From positions 1 to 41,384 of the IMG/VR virus record IMGVR_UViG_3300048588_000157: a stretch of DNA of 41,384 bases; one strand, given 5' to 3'. The stretch comes from a virus. Under the pieces are notes generated by a model that did not search any database, was not told where the DNA came from, and was given only the letters and a program-made list of their open reading frames with translations. Made by a program: the position numbers and the translations under genes. The first letter of the stretch is position 1; the number at the start of each line of letters is the position of its first letter. Below are positions 28,810 through 36,497 of the stretch, in pieces.

Positions 28810-29434
28810 ATTTCCTGCTTCGTCCAGCTGCTTGCCGGATGGCTGCGTTCATGTCGGTTCCAGCGGATTCGCCGCCGCCGGCTCCCGCGCCGGGATTCCC
28901 GTTGCTCGAGATCCCGAACAGCTCGGGCGCGTCTTTCTTTGCCTGGGCGATCACGTCCTTGACGTTGGTGATCGACCCGTCTTCTCCGTAGGTGACCTTG
29001 GTCTTCACGAGCTCGAAGATCACCGCCGGCCGCTTGCCGCCCGCCTCGAGCGCTGCATCCCGGATCACATCCTTCGCCGCCAGCTCGCGCATTCGAGCGG
29101 TGGAGTCCGCGACGGCCTTCTCAGCCGCCTCGGCCCGCTCCTGGGCTTTCTGCAGCTCGGATTTGTCGCGATCCTCGATTTCCTTGAGGCGCTTTTCCGC
29201 CGCTTCAGCGCGTTTGCGCTCAGCAGCGAGAGCCTTCAACGCATTCTTTGCGTCGTCCTGCTCTTCACCCTCACCGGAACCGGCGCCTTCGCTCCCGCCC
29301 TTGCCTTCACCGGCCGCTCCGCCTTCACCGCCGCCCTCTTCACCCGACCCGCCCCTGATCAGGGGAGGAACGCCGTAGCGGGCAACGAACTCATCGAAGT
29401 CAGCCTGCGAAACACCCTTTGGCAGCGTAGGCAT
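28808..29434 (-). CDS. Capsid scaffolding protein
   Basis: It encodes 208 residues. ATG at 29434 follows AAGGAG at about 12 bases; the reading to 29476 would enter the hairpin region. Residues 28-65 are Gly/Glu-rich and flexible (GGSGEEGGGEGGAAGEGKGG). Residues 72-135 are a long coiled coil (ALAAERKRAEAAEKRLKEIE, DRDKSELQKAQERAEAAEKA). The end (AIRQAAGRSRK) is basic, as in scaffolds that contact the capsid shell. It directs procapsid assembly and is then released. Position before the capsid gene is standard. Confidence 0.85.
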   Translation of the reverse strand: MPTLPKGVSQADFDEFVARYGVPPLIRGGSGEEGGGEGGAAGEGKGGSEGAGSGEGEEQDDAKNALKALAAERKRAEAAEKRLKEIEDRDKSELQKAQERAEAAEKAVADSTARMRELAAKDVIRDAALEAGGKRPAVIFELVKTKVTYGEDGSITNVKDVIAQAKKDAPELFGISSNGNPGAGAGGGESAGTDMNAAIRQAAGRSRK

Positions 29435-29466
29435 TGATTTGAAAGCTCCTTGGGATTCAGTCGGTT

Positions 29467-29544
29467 GGGGAATCACTCCCCGGCCTTAGTGGCTATCCCT
29501 GGAATCACTCCAGGTGGAGAATCACTCTCCGCGATAATGCCACT
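29467..29544 (-). promoter_or_regulatory. Cluster of three hairpins with identical GTGAT loops in the scaffold leader
   Basis: On the minus strand: GGAGA-GTGAT-TCTCC (29530-29516), CCTGGA-GTGAT-TCCAGG (29514-29498) and GGGGA-GTGAT-TCCCC (29481-29467). The stems differ in sequence but remain paired while the loop stays the same, a sign of selection on structure. An outer pair AGTGGC/GCCACT (29488-29493, 29539-29544) encloses two of them. The last hairpin ends 15 bases before the scaffold ribosome site. Confidence 0.75.
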
Positions 29545-29614
29545 TTAGCACCGCTGGTAGTGATTATAGGGACATGGAGATGTCAAGTCAATTAAGCGCG
29601 GATTCGAGCCGAGG

Positions 29615-31699
29615 TTAGCGCCATGATCCACGTTTCGCGGCTAGCTCCTTGGCTCGACTTAGACTGCCTTCACTCCGACTTAGACCCCAGTCTTCAGAGC
29701 GCCGCTCTTGCACCAGATCTTCGAGCTGGATGAGCCCGTCTACGAACGCCTGGAACTTGCCGGGGCCAAGCACGCTCCGTTGCTGAGCGGCCGGAAGTCG
29801 GTCGAACGCCTCTGCCCCGGTTGGTTCCTTTGGCGGGTCGTAGTCGCCGGCGGGCATTTCTATTCCAAATTGAGCCGCAAGATCGTCCCACGAGACCGTG
29901 GCGGGAATCATGGAACAACGACAAGCAACATGACTTCCCATAGGTTCCTCTACATCGTGCTCTGTTCCATCCATTGCCCAGCAGTTGTGTACAATTACAC
30001 CATCGGCGATGTACCAGCCGGTTTCCGTTTGGAGGTTGTAAACATGCCCGCTAAAGCGACTGATGCTGACATTGAGGATGCGATCCGCGACTACGTCGCC
30101 GGCGAACGGGCGAAGGTCGTCGCTCGTCGGTATCACATCGACGACAAGCGATTGCTGAGAATCCTGAGCGAACGCGGGGTGGTCAGGCCCGTTGGTTCGG
30201 GTGGATTCAAGGCCGGCCCAAAGGTCGGGGCTGAGCGACATGCGGTCCTCAATCTCCCCGATGCCGAGATTGCCGCCCGCTACGTCGCCGGCGAAACCGA
30301 ATACGGACTCGCCAAGGCGTTCGGGGTCAATCGCACCACGATAGCCACTTGCCTCAAGAATGCCGGTGTTGCTCGGAGAACCGCTGCCGAGTCCTATGCG
30401 GTTCGATCCGGCTCCATTCCGCTCAAGCCCCGCGATCCCGTTTTCAAGGATCATCCCGGCCCGTATGTTCATGACATCGAGAAGCGGATCAGCGCCGCCA
30501 AAGAGTTCCAAGCCCGCGCCGCTGAGGGAATGCCCTCGCGGGCCTCTGACGCCGAACGCATCTTGCTCGATACCCTCCGCAATCGGGGAATTGCGGTCAC
30601 CCCGCAACAGGCGGTCGGTCCATACAACGTAGACATCGGAGCCTTTCCCATCGCCGTGGAAGTCTGGGGTGGCGCATGGCACTTCAGTCGGGACCATTCC
30701 GAGCGAAACCGCTACCTCCTCGATGCGGGTTGGCATTTGCTGGTGGTCTACGTCGATAAGCGCAGCAGCCCCCTTACGTCCGGAGCCGCTGATCACGTGA
30801 TCGCCTTCCTTGAGGACGCCCGCCGCAACCCATCCACTCCCCGTGAGTATCGGGTGATTTGGGGTAGCGGTGAGCTCTTTTCCTCCGGCCGTCTTGATGG
30901 TGACAACGTCGCCAACGTAGTGCCGCGAAAACACTTTCTCGACACGCGGGCCTGACACGATCGTGCCGGCCGGGAAGCAAACCGCGCAGGTGCTCGAGGT
31001 GCGGCCCGATCGCCAGATCCACTTCGGCGTGATCTCCTTGTTCTGGCGCCACGTCTCGCGCAGCGATTCCTGGTACGCCCGGTTGATTTCCGTGCGGGCG
31101 ATCTGCGCGCCCTTCCAGAGCGGCACAGCAAGCGTGTCGCTTAGTCGCCGGCCGATCACGTCAGAGTGCGTGCCCAGGACGATCGCTTCGGTCAGGATGT
31201 TGCCCGCTCGAGTTGCGGCTTCGGATCCGTAGCGGTTCAGGAGTTCGGCGACCGGGCCGCTCGACTTCGCCGCGGTGATGACTTCGAGCGCTTCCTGCGG
31301 AAAGGTCATGAAGCTGCTGGCGTTCGGGAAGTTTGGGGGTGGAGGGCTGGTCGTATCGATGAACTCTTGCGCCGCCTGGTACGCCGTTCGGGCAACTTCT
31401 CGCTGTTGCTGGGCGATATAGGCCGTTCCGTTCTGCGCGTACCGTTGGAGCAAATCCTCCGCCTGCTTCGCCAGATCGAGCGCCCGCTGCAGCCGAAAGG
31501 TGTTTTCGTTGACGCCGCGATCGCGGGCCGATGCCACGCCCTGCTGCGCCGCCTCGAGTTCGCGTAGCAGCGCCTGATGTGCGGCCCGAAGTTGCCGAGC
31601 GAATTGCGCCTGAGCGGCCTTGTCGCGGTCGATCAGCTCACGTCGGTACTTGCGTACCGACCGGGTGACCCGCGCCTCGAACACGGCCACATCAGTCAT
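29615..31699 (-). CDS. MuF-type head morphogenesis protein interrupted by an intein
   Basis: The 694-residue frame starts at ATG 31699 (TAATG overlap with portal). Residues 1-240 are the N-extein: coiled-coil N-terminus and the MuF-type core (QIARTEINRAYQESLRETWR, WIWRSGRTSSTCAV). Residues 241-572 are the intein and 573-694 the C-extein. Joining the exteins gives TCAV-CWAMDGTEH...HVACRC, the intact MuF Cys/His motif, so splicing should restore a 362-residue protein. MuF proteins sit inside the head near the portal and are needed for assembly or DNA ejection. A separate gene lies antisense inside the intein DNA (30044-30955). Confidence 0.93.
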   Translation of the reverse strand: MTDVAVFEARVTRSVRKYRRELIDRDKAAQAQFARQLRAAHQALLRELEAAQQGVASARDRGVNENTFRLQRALDLAKQAEDLLQRYAQNGTAYIAQQQREVARTAYQAAQEFIDTTSPPPPNFPNASSFMTFPQEALEVITAAKSSGPVAELLNRYGSEAATRAGNILTEAIVLGTHSDVIGRRLSDTLAVPLWKGAQIARTEINRAYQESLRETWRQNKEITPKWIWRSGRTSSTCAVCFPAGTIVSGPRVEKVFSRHYVGDVVTIKTAGGKELTATPNHPILTGSGWVAAGVLKEGDHVISGSGRKGAAALIDVDHQQMPTRIEEVAVSLGMVPTEVPCATPDFHGDGKGSDVYVVWTDRLLRGDRNSPIAEGIEQDAFGVRGPRGHSLSGAGLELFGGADPLLDVMNIRAGMILENGIAGLERNGAGSNRIGLGSGSPSNTGILEASGYRGAIDPERLGESVFGFAGDVAGGNLGIGEIEDRMSLSPDLWAGLESTRTNGPDHPAFAQDSQQSLVVDVIPTSDDLRPFAGDVVADRILNVSISRFSGHVYNLQTETGWYIADGVIVHNCWAMDGTEHDVEEPMGSHVACRCSMIPATVSWDDLAAQFGIEMPAGDYDPPKEPTGAEAFDRLPAAQQRSVLGPGKFQAFVDGLIQLEDLVQERRSEDWGLSRSEGSLSRAKELAAKRGSWR
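29990..30035 (+). promoter_or_regulatory. Candidate expression signals of the antisense endonuclease gene
   Basis: TACAAT at 29990-29995 is a good -10 box (no convincing -35 is seen), and GGAGG at 30031-30035 is a strong ribosome site eight bases before ATG 30044. On the other strand the same bases encode Ile-Val of block G and Asn-Leu of block F of the intein. Confidence 0.55.
30044..30955 (+). CDS. Putative Vsr/DUF559-like homing endonuclease, antisense within the intein
   Basis: It encodes 303 residues; ATG at 30044 has GGAGG at eight bases. Two helix-turn-helix repeats come first (residues 6-50, VAGERAKVVARRYHIDDKRL; residues 71-112, YVAGETEYGLAKAFGVNRTT). A PD-(D/E)xK nuclease domain of the Vsr / very-short-patch-repair-like group follows at 167-262: Glu171 (AERILL), Asp197 (YNVDIG), Glu206 and His213 (VEVWGGAWH), then 'LLDAGWHLLVVYVD'. 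This combination is that of homing endonucleases associated with phage introns and split inteins. The gene lies wholly in intein DNA on the opposite strand, codon for codon complementary to the intein frame. DNA cutting at the empty MuF site is inferred. Confidence 0.85.
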   Translation: MPAKATDADIEDAIRDYVAGERAKVVARRYHIDDKRLLRILSERGVVRPVGSGGFKAGPKVGAERHAVLNLPDAEIAARYVAGETEYGLAKAFGVNRTTIATCLKNAGVARRTAAESYAVRSGSIPLKPRDPVFKDHPGPYVHDIEKRISAAKEFQARAAEGMPSRASDAERILLDTLRNRGIAVTPQQAVGPYNVDIGAFPIAVEVWGGAWHFSRDHSERNRYLLDAGWHLLVVYVDKRSSPLTSGAADHVIAFLEDARRNPSTPREYRVIWGSGELFSSGRLDGDNVANVVPRKHFLDTRA

Positions 31700-33129
31700 T
31701 AGCTATCCTGAGCGGTCCCGGTTGGATCAGTCCCGGATTCCCCGTCCTCATCGTCTGGAGGCTGGCTGTTGAGCGCACGCTGCATCTGCCGGGCCATCTC
31801 CGCTTCGCGCTTCTTCTTGGCTGCGCTCCACGCGGCGATTTCCTCAACGGTGTAGCCGGCTTCCTCCCAGACCTGCTCTTCCGGAACGCCGGCGTTGAGC
31901 TTGAGCGTGGCGGTGTTCCAGAAGTCCACGTCGGACCGCGGCTCGGCCGGCTCCCAGATCGCCTGGAGTTCAACGTCCTCGAGCTCGAGTCCAGCCAATC
32001 GGAGCGAAAAGTGCATCAGATCGATCCAGTCGTTCCCCCGAACCGTCTGCAGCTTCTCCAGCTTGCGGGTGAACGGGGATTCCGCCGTCTTGAGACTCTC
32101 GCCGCTCGGGAAGTTCCCACTCATGCCGAGATAGTGGGCCGGCACGGTGGATACCCGCGCCATCTTCGTATCGAGACTCTCCTGCTCATTCGTGTACTGG
32201 GTGTTGTCGCCCGGGGCGAACTGTCCGAAAGCCGGCGTAGTGCCGTCAGCATCGCCGGGCGCCATCCAGAGCTGATTCGGCCCGGATTTGAACGGGCTGG
32301 TCATCTCACCAGTTTCGGTGTCGTACGTCGGTTCGATTCCGACGGCCCACCGCTGGGGGAAACTGGTGAACTCATCGGCGATCGCCATATCGACCAGGCT
32401 CTTGTTCAGGAGGTTTTGGATCGGGATCAGATCATCGAGTTCGCTGATGCCGAGTCCTCCGAGGCGCGCCCGATTCAGGAACGGGAAAACCGGGATTCCT
32501 TCGTCCCACGGGTAGCGCAGCGGCCAGGCCGTGTCGCCTTCATCCTCCCGTTGTTCCCAAGCGGTGTCCTTTGCGCTGAGCTGGTCGCTGCTCTGTTTGG
32601 CGATGTACTTCTCGAGGCGATCCGGGTAGTAGAGGTTGAGGTGCCACTTCGGCTTCTCTGTACCAGTCGCGACCGGTTTCCATATCTTCGCCGCGACCGC
32701 GATCTTGCGAGGATCGTCATCGTCCCAACGGATCATCATCCGATCGCCGCGCTGAGGGTACACACGCGGGAAGTTTTCTTCATCGGGCCAGACGATCGCG
32801 AACGCTGCGCCCAGCACGAGCGCTTCGGTTTCGATCTCCACCTGGTAGCGTTCCATGCGGTTACGCTGCCAGATCTCGGCCGTCCGATCGGCGACTTCCT
32901 TGCGGCCGGCTTTATCCGCGAACCCCTTGATCTTCAGCCGGTCGGTGTGGGCATCGATGATGGTGCGGCAACGGTTGTATTTGATCTTACGAAGGTACTT
33001 GCCAAAGACGCTCCGGTATTCGTCGGTCGATACGAGCGGGATGTGATCGCCGTCGTAATACTGTTGCGCCTCCTGGTAGTCAGGCAGCCGCTTGCTCAGC
33101 TCAGTGATGAGAAACGTGATGTCGCTCAC
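31699..33129 (-). CDS. Portal protein (SPP1 gp6-like)
   Basis: It encodes 476 residues from GTG at 33129, seven bases after GGAGG. The N-terminus (LPDYQEAQQYYDGDHIPLVS), 'YNRCRTIIDAHTDRLKIKGF', 'IPVFPFLNRARLGGLGISEL' and 'TVPAHYLGMSGNFPSGESLK' are typical of the SPP1-Gp6-like portal family, whose dodecamer forms the DNA entry and exit channel. The C-terminal region is charged and helical (EEIAAWSAAKKKREAEMARQ). It lies between the terminase and MuF genes, as expected. Confidence 0.92.
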   Translation of the reverse strand: MSDITFLITELSKRLPDYQEAQQYYDGDHIPLVSTDEYRSVFGKYLRKIKYNRCRTIIDAHTDRLKIKGFADKAGRKEVADRTAEIWQRNRMERYQVEIETEALVLGAAFAIVWPDEENFPRVYPQRGDRMMIRWDDDDPRKIAVAAKIWKPVATGTEKPKWHLNLYYPDRLEKYIAKQSSDQLSAKDTAWEQREDEGDTAWPLRYPWDEGIPVFPFLNRARLGGLGISELDDLIPIQNLLNKSLVDMAIADEFTSFPQRWAVGIEPTYDTETGEMTSPFKSGPNQLWMAPGDADGTTPAFGQFAPGDNTQYTNEQESLDTKMARVSTVPAHYLGMSGNFPSGESLKTAESPFTRKLEKLQTVRGNDWIDLMHFSLRLAGLELEDVELQAIWEPAEPRSDVDFWNTATLKLNAGVPEEQVWEEAGYTVEEIAAWSAAKKKREAEMARQMQRALNSQPPDDEDGESGTDPTGTAQDS

Positions 33130-33182
33130 GGGCCATCCTCCATGTCTCTGCCATTATGCCAGAATTGCACCGATATTTGTTA

Positions 33183-34529
33183 TTACGTCGGCCTGACGGT
33201 GTATCCTGTTTTCTTGCCGATCATCAGCTCGGAGACCCCATACACCATCGCATCGAGGCGGTCGGGGCTGACCTGCCCTTCTCCCGTATCCGCCTTCCGG
33301 CGCTGAGCCTGCTCTTCTGGCAGGTACGAACACATCTGATCTTCGAGCTGAGGGAGGGTTTCTACGTGATGGACACGCCCTTGCTCGTAAAGGGCGGCGA
33401 CCGGCTCAGCGCGCAGGATCTTGCCCTTCGTCGCCCGGACCGCGATCATGCGGCGTGGCTTGCCGGTTTTCGGACGGGCCGTCTGGAGGGTGTGGCGCAC
33501 CATCGCCCCGCCCTGGTTGATCTCAAACACCAGCGCATCGGCGTCGAACTCGTCAGCTGCACGCCACGCTGCGGCTGCCCACTCCGCCGGTGATGCTTTG
33601 AGGCTTCGATCCGCGATCACGTAACCGTGGCTATCGTGCCCCGTGCCGGCCACGATGATTCCGCACTCGGCCGAGGTTGGACCATCGCTCGCCGGCGGAT
33701 CGATCGCGACCACGATGCGCCGGTAAGCCCGCTTCTCATCGAACTCAACCCGCAGGTCATCGAGCTGCTTGTGATTCCAGAGCGCGCCCTCGAGCGCGTT
33801 GAGAAGCTCGCCCATCAGCTCCTGCCGGCCGAGTCTCGTGCCTTCGTAGTCGGTGATGATCTCGGTGAAGAAGTCCTCAGCCAGATTCACCCGGTTGTCG
33901 TAGGTGGTGCCACTGGTGAGGATCATGCCCTTGCGCTTGAGAATCGCCTGCACGGTCGCGGTCGGTCGTGGCGTCATGGTCACCACGCCGCGCGGGCCGT
34001 CACCCTTTGGCCCGTAGAGCCGCATCCCGAACATGAGGTTTGACCAGGTGCCCGGCTTGATCCATGTGGACACCTCGTCAGCCCAGTAGCCGTCGTGCTG
34101 GGGGCCGCGCAGGAGATCCGGCTCGCGGCTCGAGTAAAGCATCGCGATCGCGCCGTTGCCGAAGACGACGCGTCGGCGAGACGGCTGGTACTTGGCGCTG
34201 AACTTGTAGCGCTCGCAGACAGCGAGGATGCCCGATTCGCCCTCAACCATGATGTCGCGAACATCGGCCTCGGTGCGGCCCACGAACGCGAGACGCTTGC
34301 GGCGCCCGGACATCACCTCTTCGCGGATCCACTCGGCTCCTGAGCGTGTTTTTCCGAACCCACGGCCGGCCATGATGACCCAAACGGTCCAGTCGCCTTC
34401 AGGTGTGACCTGGGCGGGTCGCGCCGTCTTGCGCCACGGGTCCTCAGCTCGAGCGGCCTTCACCCGCGCCCGTGCCGCCGTTGCGACCGCCTGGGCAACC
34501 TCCATGCTCATGACCGGCCGGGTTGCCAT
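33183..34529 (-). CDS. terL: Terminase large subunit
   Basis: It encodes 448 residues; ATG at 34529 lies two bases after the small subunit stop. The ATPase domain has Walker A GRGFGKT at 55-61 and Walker B-like WADE at 149-152. The RNase H-type nuclease domain has Asp277 (VVAIDPPAS) and later acidic residues (DALVFEINQGG). It cuts concatemeric DNA and pumps it into the procapsid through the portal. Length and motif order are normal for the Terminase_6 group, which suggests headful packaging. Confidence 0.93.
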   Translation of the reverse strand: MATRPVMSMEVAQAVATAARARVKAARAEDPWRKTARPAQVTPEGDWTVWVIMAGRGFGKTRSGAEWIREEVMSGRRKRLAFVGRTEADVRDIMVEGESGILAVCERYKFSAKYQPSRRRVVFGNGAIAMLYSSREPDLLRGPQHDGYWADEVSTWIKPGTWSNLMFGMRLYGPKGDGPRGVVTMTPRPTATVQAILKRKGMILTSGTTYDNRVNLAEDFFTEIITDYEGTRLGRQELMGELLNALEGALWNHKQLDDLRVEFDEKRAYRRIVVAIDPPASDGPTSAECGIIVAGTGHDSHGYVIADRSLKASPAEWAAAAWRAADEFDADALVFEINQGGAMVRHTLQTARPKTGKPRRMIAVRATKGKILRAEPVAALYEQGRVHHVETLPQLEDQMCSYLPEEQAQRRKADTGEGQVSPDRLDAMVYGVSELMIGKKTGYTVRPT

Positions 34530-34531
34530 CG

Positions 34532-35158
34532 CTAGAGCTTCGCCTCAGTGCGATTCCACTCGGCTTCGGCAACCTCCTCGAACTCGCGCATCAGATCTTC
34601 GATGTCGATTCCAATCTCGGACGCGACGTTTTCGAGGTAGCGCTTCACGTTGAGGTGCACTTCCTTGGCCGCATAGAGTCCATTGACTTTCGCCAGTTGG
34701 TCGTACGCGCCGAGGATCATCTCGGCGTACTTGTAGTTCCCAGAGGAGTAAAACGATTGCTTGCTGATCGAGGTGGTGATCATCTCGCCGGGCTGTTCAA
34801 CGTCGGGCGTAAACGCACCATCGATCACGATGCCGGGATCCGGCGATGAGAACACCGGCGATCCGGGCTTCTGCCGCTCGAAGAGCTTGATCTGCAGCCC
34901 CTTCGAATCGAACCACGCTTCCCACATTTCACGGATGAAGCGCACCAGACGCGCGCTCTGTTGAGCCCGCGCCTGATCGAGTGCTTCATTCCGTGAGGCC
35001 AGCCAGTCGGCTTTGATTTCCTGAATGTCCTTGTGGGCCTGCGATTGCGATATTCCGTGCCTGGCCGCGATCTGGCGCTCAGTCATGTCGAGCGCCAGAT
35101 CCTCGGCCATCAGCGCCAGGCGTTCAGCGCGGGCGCCGCTCCTACGTTTGTTCGCCAC
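34532..35158 (-). CDS. terS: Terminase small subunit
   Basis: It encodes 208 residues from GTG at 35158, nine bases after AGGAGG. Residues 12-60 are an HTH domain (LDMTERQIAARHGISQSQAH) for recognition of the packaging start site. Residues 55-90 are a helical oligomerisation region, and the C-terminus (NVASEIGIDIEDLMREFEEV) is acidic and helical, likely contacting the large subunit. Direct adjacency to terL supports the call. Confidence 0.8.
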   Translation of the reverse strand: MANKRRSGARAERLALMAEDLALDMTERQIAARHGISQSQAHKDIQEIKADWLASRNEALDQARAQQSARLVRFIREMWEAWFDSKGLQIKLFERQKPGSPVFSSPDPGIVIDGAFTPDVEQPGEMITTSISKQSFYSSGNYKYAEMILGAYDQLAKVNGLYAAKEVHLNVKRYLENVASEIGIDIEDLMREFEEVAEAEWNRTEAKL

Positions 35159-35188
35159 GGCTGATCACCTCCTGTGATTACGCTTCTA

Positions 35189-36109
35189 CTACCCCCGCAG
35201 CAGATCCACGACCTGATCGGCCGTGTCGATTCCGAACGTCCGCACCAGCAGCCGGAACGCATCGAGGTTGTCGCGGATTTCTGGGGAGAGAACCCGAACC
35301 GGGAAGGCGCGATCGAACTCCACCTCATCGAGCCGGGCTTGCAGCGCGTCGGCCCGATCCTCAGCGCGAAGGGCCCGTTTGTAGAAGTCTTCACATACCT
35401 GTGATTTGTCTTCAGGCTGTACCCAGTCTGGCATCAGCGCGACGTTGCCGGGGAAGTCCGGGAGGATCACCGGTTCCGGCTCTTCGTCCGTCAGATTCTG
35501 GGCTTCTGCCAGCCGCCGGGCGTCGGCATCAAAGACCGCCGGCGACTCGGGCTCCGGGGTCGGCAACGTGGCCGCCGCTTCAGCGGCCTTCTTCGCGCGG
35601 TATTCGGCAAGTTGCGCCCGCGTTTCGGCGGGGTCGGGAATTGGATAAGGTGCGGGTACGGGTTCCGGCACCGGTATCGGTTCCATCGCTTCGAGTTCCA
35701 GCAACTGGCGAACGAACGGAACCGACGGTGTGGTCTTTCCAGTCTCCCAGAGACTAATGGTCGGATTCGATACGTTGAGGCGCGCACCCAAGGCGCCCTG
35801 CGTCATACCGTGTTTCAGTCGGATTTCCTTGATCCGGGCTGGATCGATCGAAGGCTTCTGGTTCGTCGCGGTTGATGTGGTCACGGGCTTCTTCTCCTCC
35901 TTCGGGTCCGGCTTTGGTCGGGTGGCGGTCATCTGGTAGCGCAGCGCTCGACATGCATCGCAATACGGAGGGTCGATTGCCGGTTGTTTACACGTCAGGC
36001 AAGGAGGGTGCTCGGGTCGAGACGTGGTTGTCGCCACTGCCGTAACCGGGCAGTTGCGGCGCTCTAGATCGCGCTTCTCAGCCAGCCGCTCTTTCAAGCT
36101 CTTCACCAT
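35189..36109 (-). CDS. Zinc-finger + XRE HTH protein with proline-rich linker
   Basis: It encodes 306 residues; ATG at 36109 follows GGAGAGGG. Residues 37-53 hold CxxC...CxxC (CLTCKQPAIDPPYCDAC). Residues 88-145 are an XRE HTH (RIKEIRLKHGMTQGALGARL, NVSNPTISLWETGKTTPSVP). Residues 145-165 are a Pro-rich linker (PIPVPEPVPAPYPIPDP), followed by coiled coil and a helical C-terminus. It stands between the early nuclease genes and the terminase, so it could be a late-gene activator or a packaging helper. I know no family with this exact build. Confidence 0.7.
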   Translation of the reverse strand: MVKSLKERLAEKRDLERRNCPVTAVATTTSRPEHPPCLTCKQPAIDPPYCDACRALRYQMTATRPKPDPKEEKKPVTTSTATNQKPSIDPARIKEIRLKHGMTQGALGARLNVSNPTISLWETGKTTPSVPFVRQLLELEAMEPIPVPEPVPAPYPIPDPAETRAQLAEYRAKKAAEAAATLPTPEPESPAVFDADARRLAEAQNLTDEEPEPVILPDFPGNVALMPDWVQPEDKSQVCEDFYKRALRAEDRADALQARLDEVEFDRAFPVRVLSPEIRDNLDAFRLLVRTFGIDTADQVVDLLRG

Positions 36110-36113
36110 CGCG

Positions 36114-36497
36114 CTACCCTCTCCGGCCGTTATGGCTTCGGCGGAAGTCGGCTTCGTAGGCGTCCTGCAGGTCGTTCATGATCTCGTCGAAGTCCGAGTC
36201 GATGGTGCTGTAGGCGAACCGGGCCGAAACGCCCGCCCGTTGCAGCTCCTCGATCCATTGCTTCTGCTCGTCGCTGATGACGCCGCGCGGCCCTTTGGTT
36301 TCGATGGCGAACATGGCGCCGAAGCCGACGATGATCAGGTCAGGGAAGCCAGGCCGGGAACCGATCGAGACTTTGGCGTGATAGACCAAGTAGCCGAGTT
36401 GGCGAGCGTTGTTTGCAATCGCGTTCATCAGCTGTGCTTCGGTGGCGAAGCGGTGGTACTCAGTCGCGGCAACCGTGGCCGGGCGTGGCCGGGTCAT
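36114..36497 (-). CDS. VRR-NUC-type nuclease
   Basis: It encodes 127 residues; ATG at 36497 overlaps the HNH gene stop as ATGA. The PD-(D/E)xK site is visible: Asp53 (RPGFPDLIIVG), Glu65 and Lys67 (MFAIETKGP), then 'DEQKQWIEELQRAGVSARFA', the VRR-NUC signature. Phage members are stand-alone nucleases thought to resolve branched DNA in replication or recombination. It neighbours HNH and DnaQ-type nucleases. Confidence 0.88.
   Translation of the reverse strand: MTRPRPATVAATEYHRFATEAQLMNAIANNARQLGYLVYHAKVSIGSRPGFPDLIIVGFGAMFAIETKGPRGVISDEQKQWIEELQRAGVSARFAYSTIDSDFDEIMNDLQDAYEADFRRSHNGRRG

Larger units (their letters stand above)
29984..30979 (-). other. Intein (332 residues) in the MuF gene
   Basis: It begins with Cys1 in block A (CFPAGTIVSG), has block B with T-x-x-H (ELTATPNHPIL, Thr39 and His42), block F (GHVYNLQTETGWYIADG) and block G ending His331-Asn332, with Cys as +1 extein residue. 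All residues for class 1 protein splicing are present. Residues about 62-305 contain no LAGLIDADG or HNH domain and look low in motif content; that stretch is antisense to the endonuclease gene. A mini-intein core of about 90-100 residues therefore surrounds an antisense-coded insert. Confidence 0.93.

Noticed and set aside
27774-28991. 405-codon plus-strand open frame opposite the capsid and scaffold genes
   Set aside because: Shadow frame crossing intergenic hairpins; no recognisable protein.
29708-30043. Upstream extension of the antisense endonuclease frame
   Set aside because: The 112 codons before ATG 30044 lie opposite the C-extein and have no domain; the strong ribosome site is at 30031-30035.
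32011-33306. 431-codon plus-strand open frame opposite the portal gene
   Set aside because: It is the complement of a GC-rich coding frame in codon register, with no start context or known domain. Similar long shadows occur opposite other genes, so length alone is not evidence.
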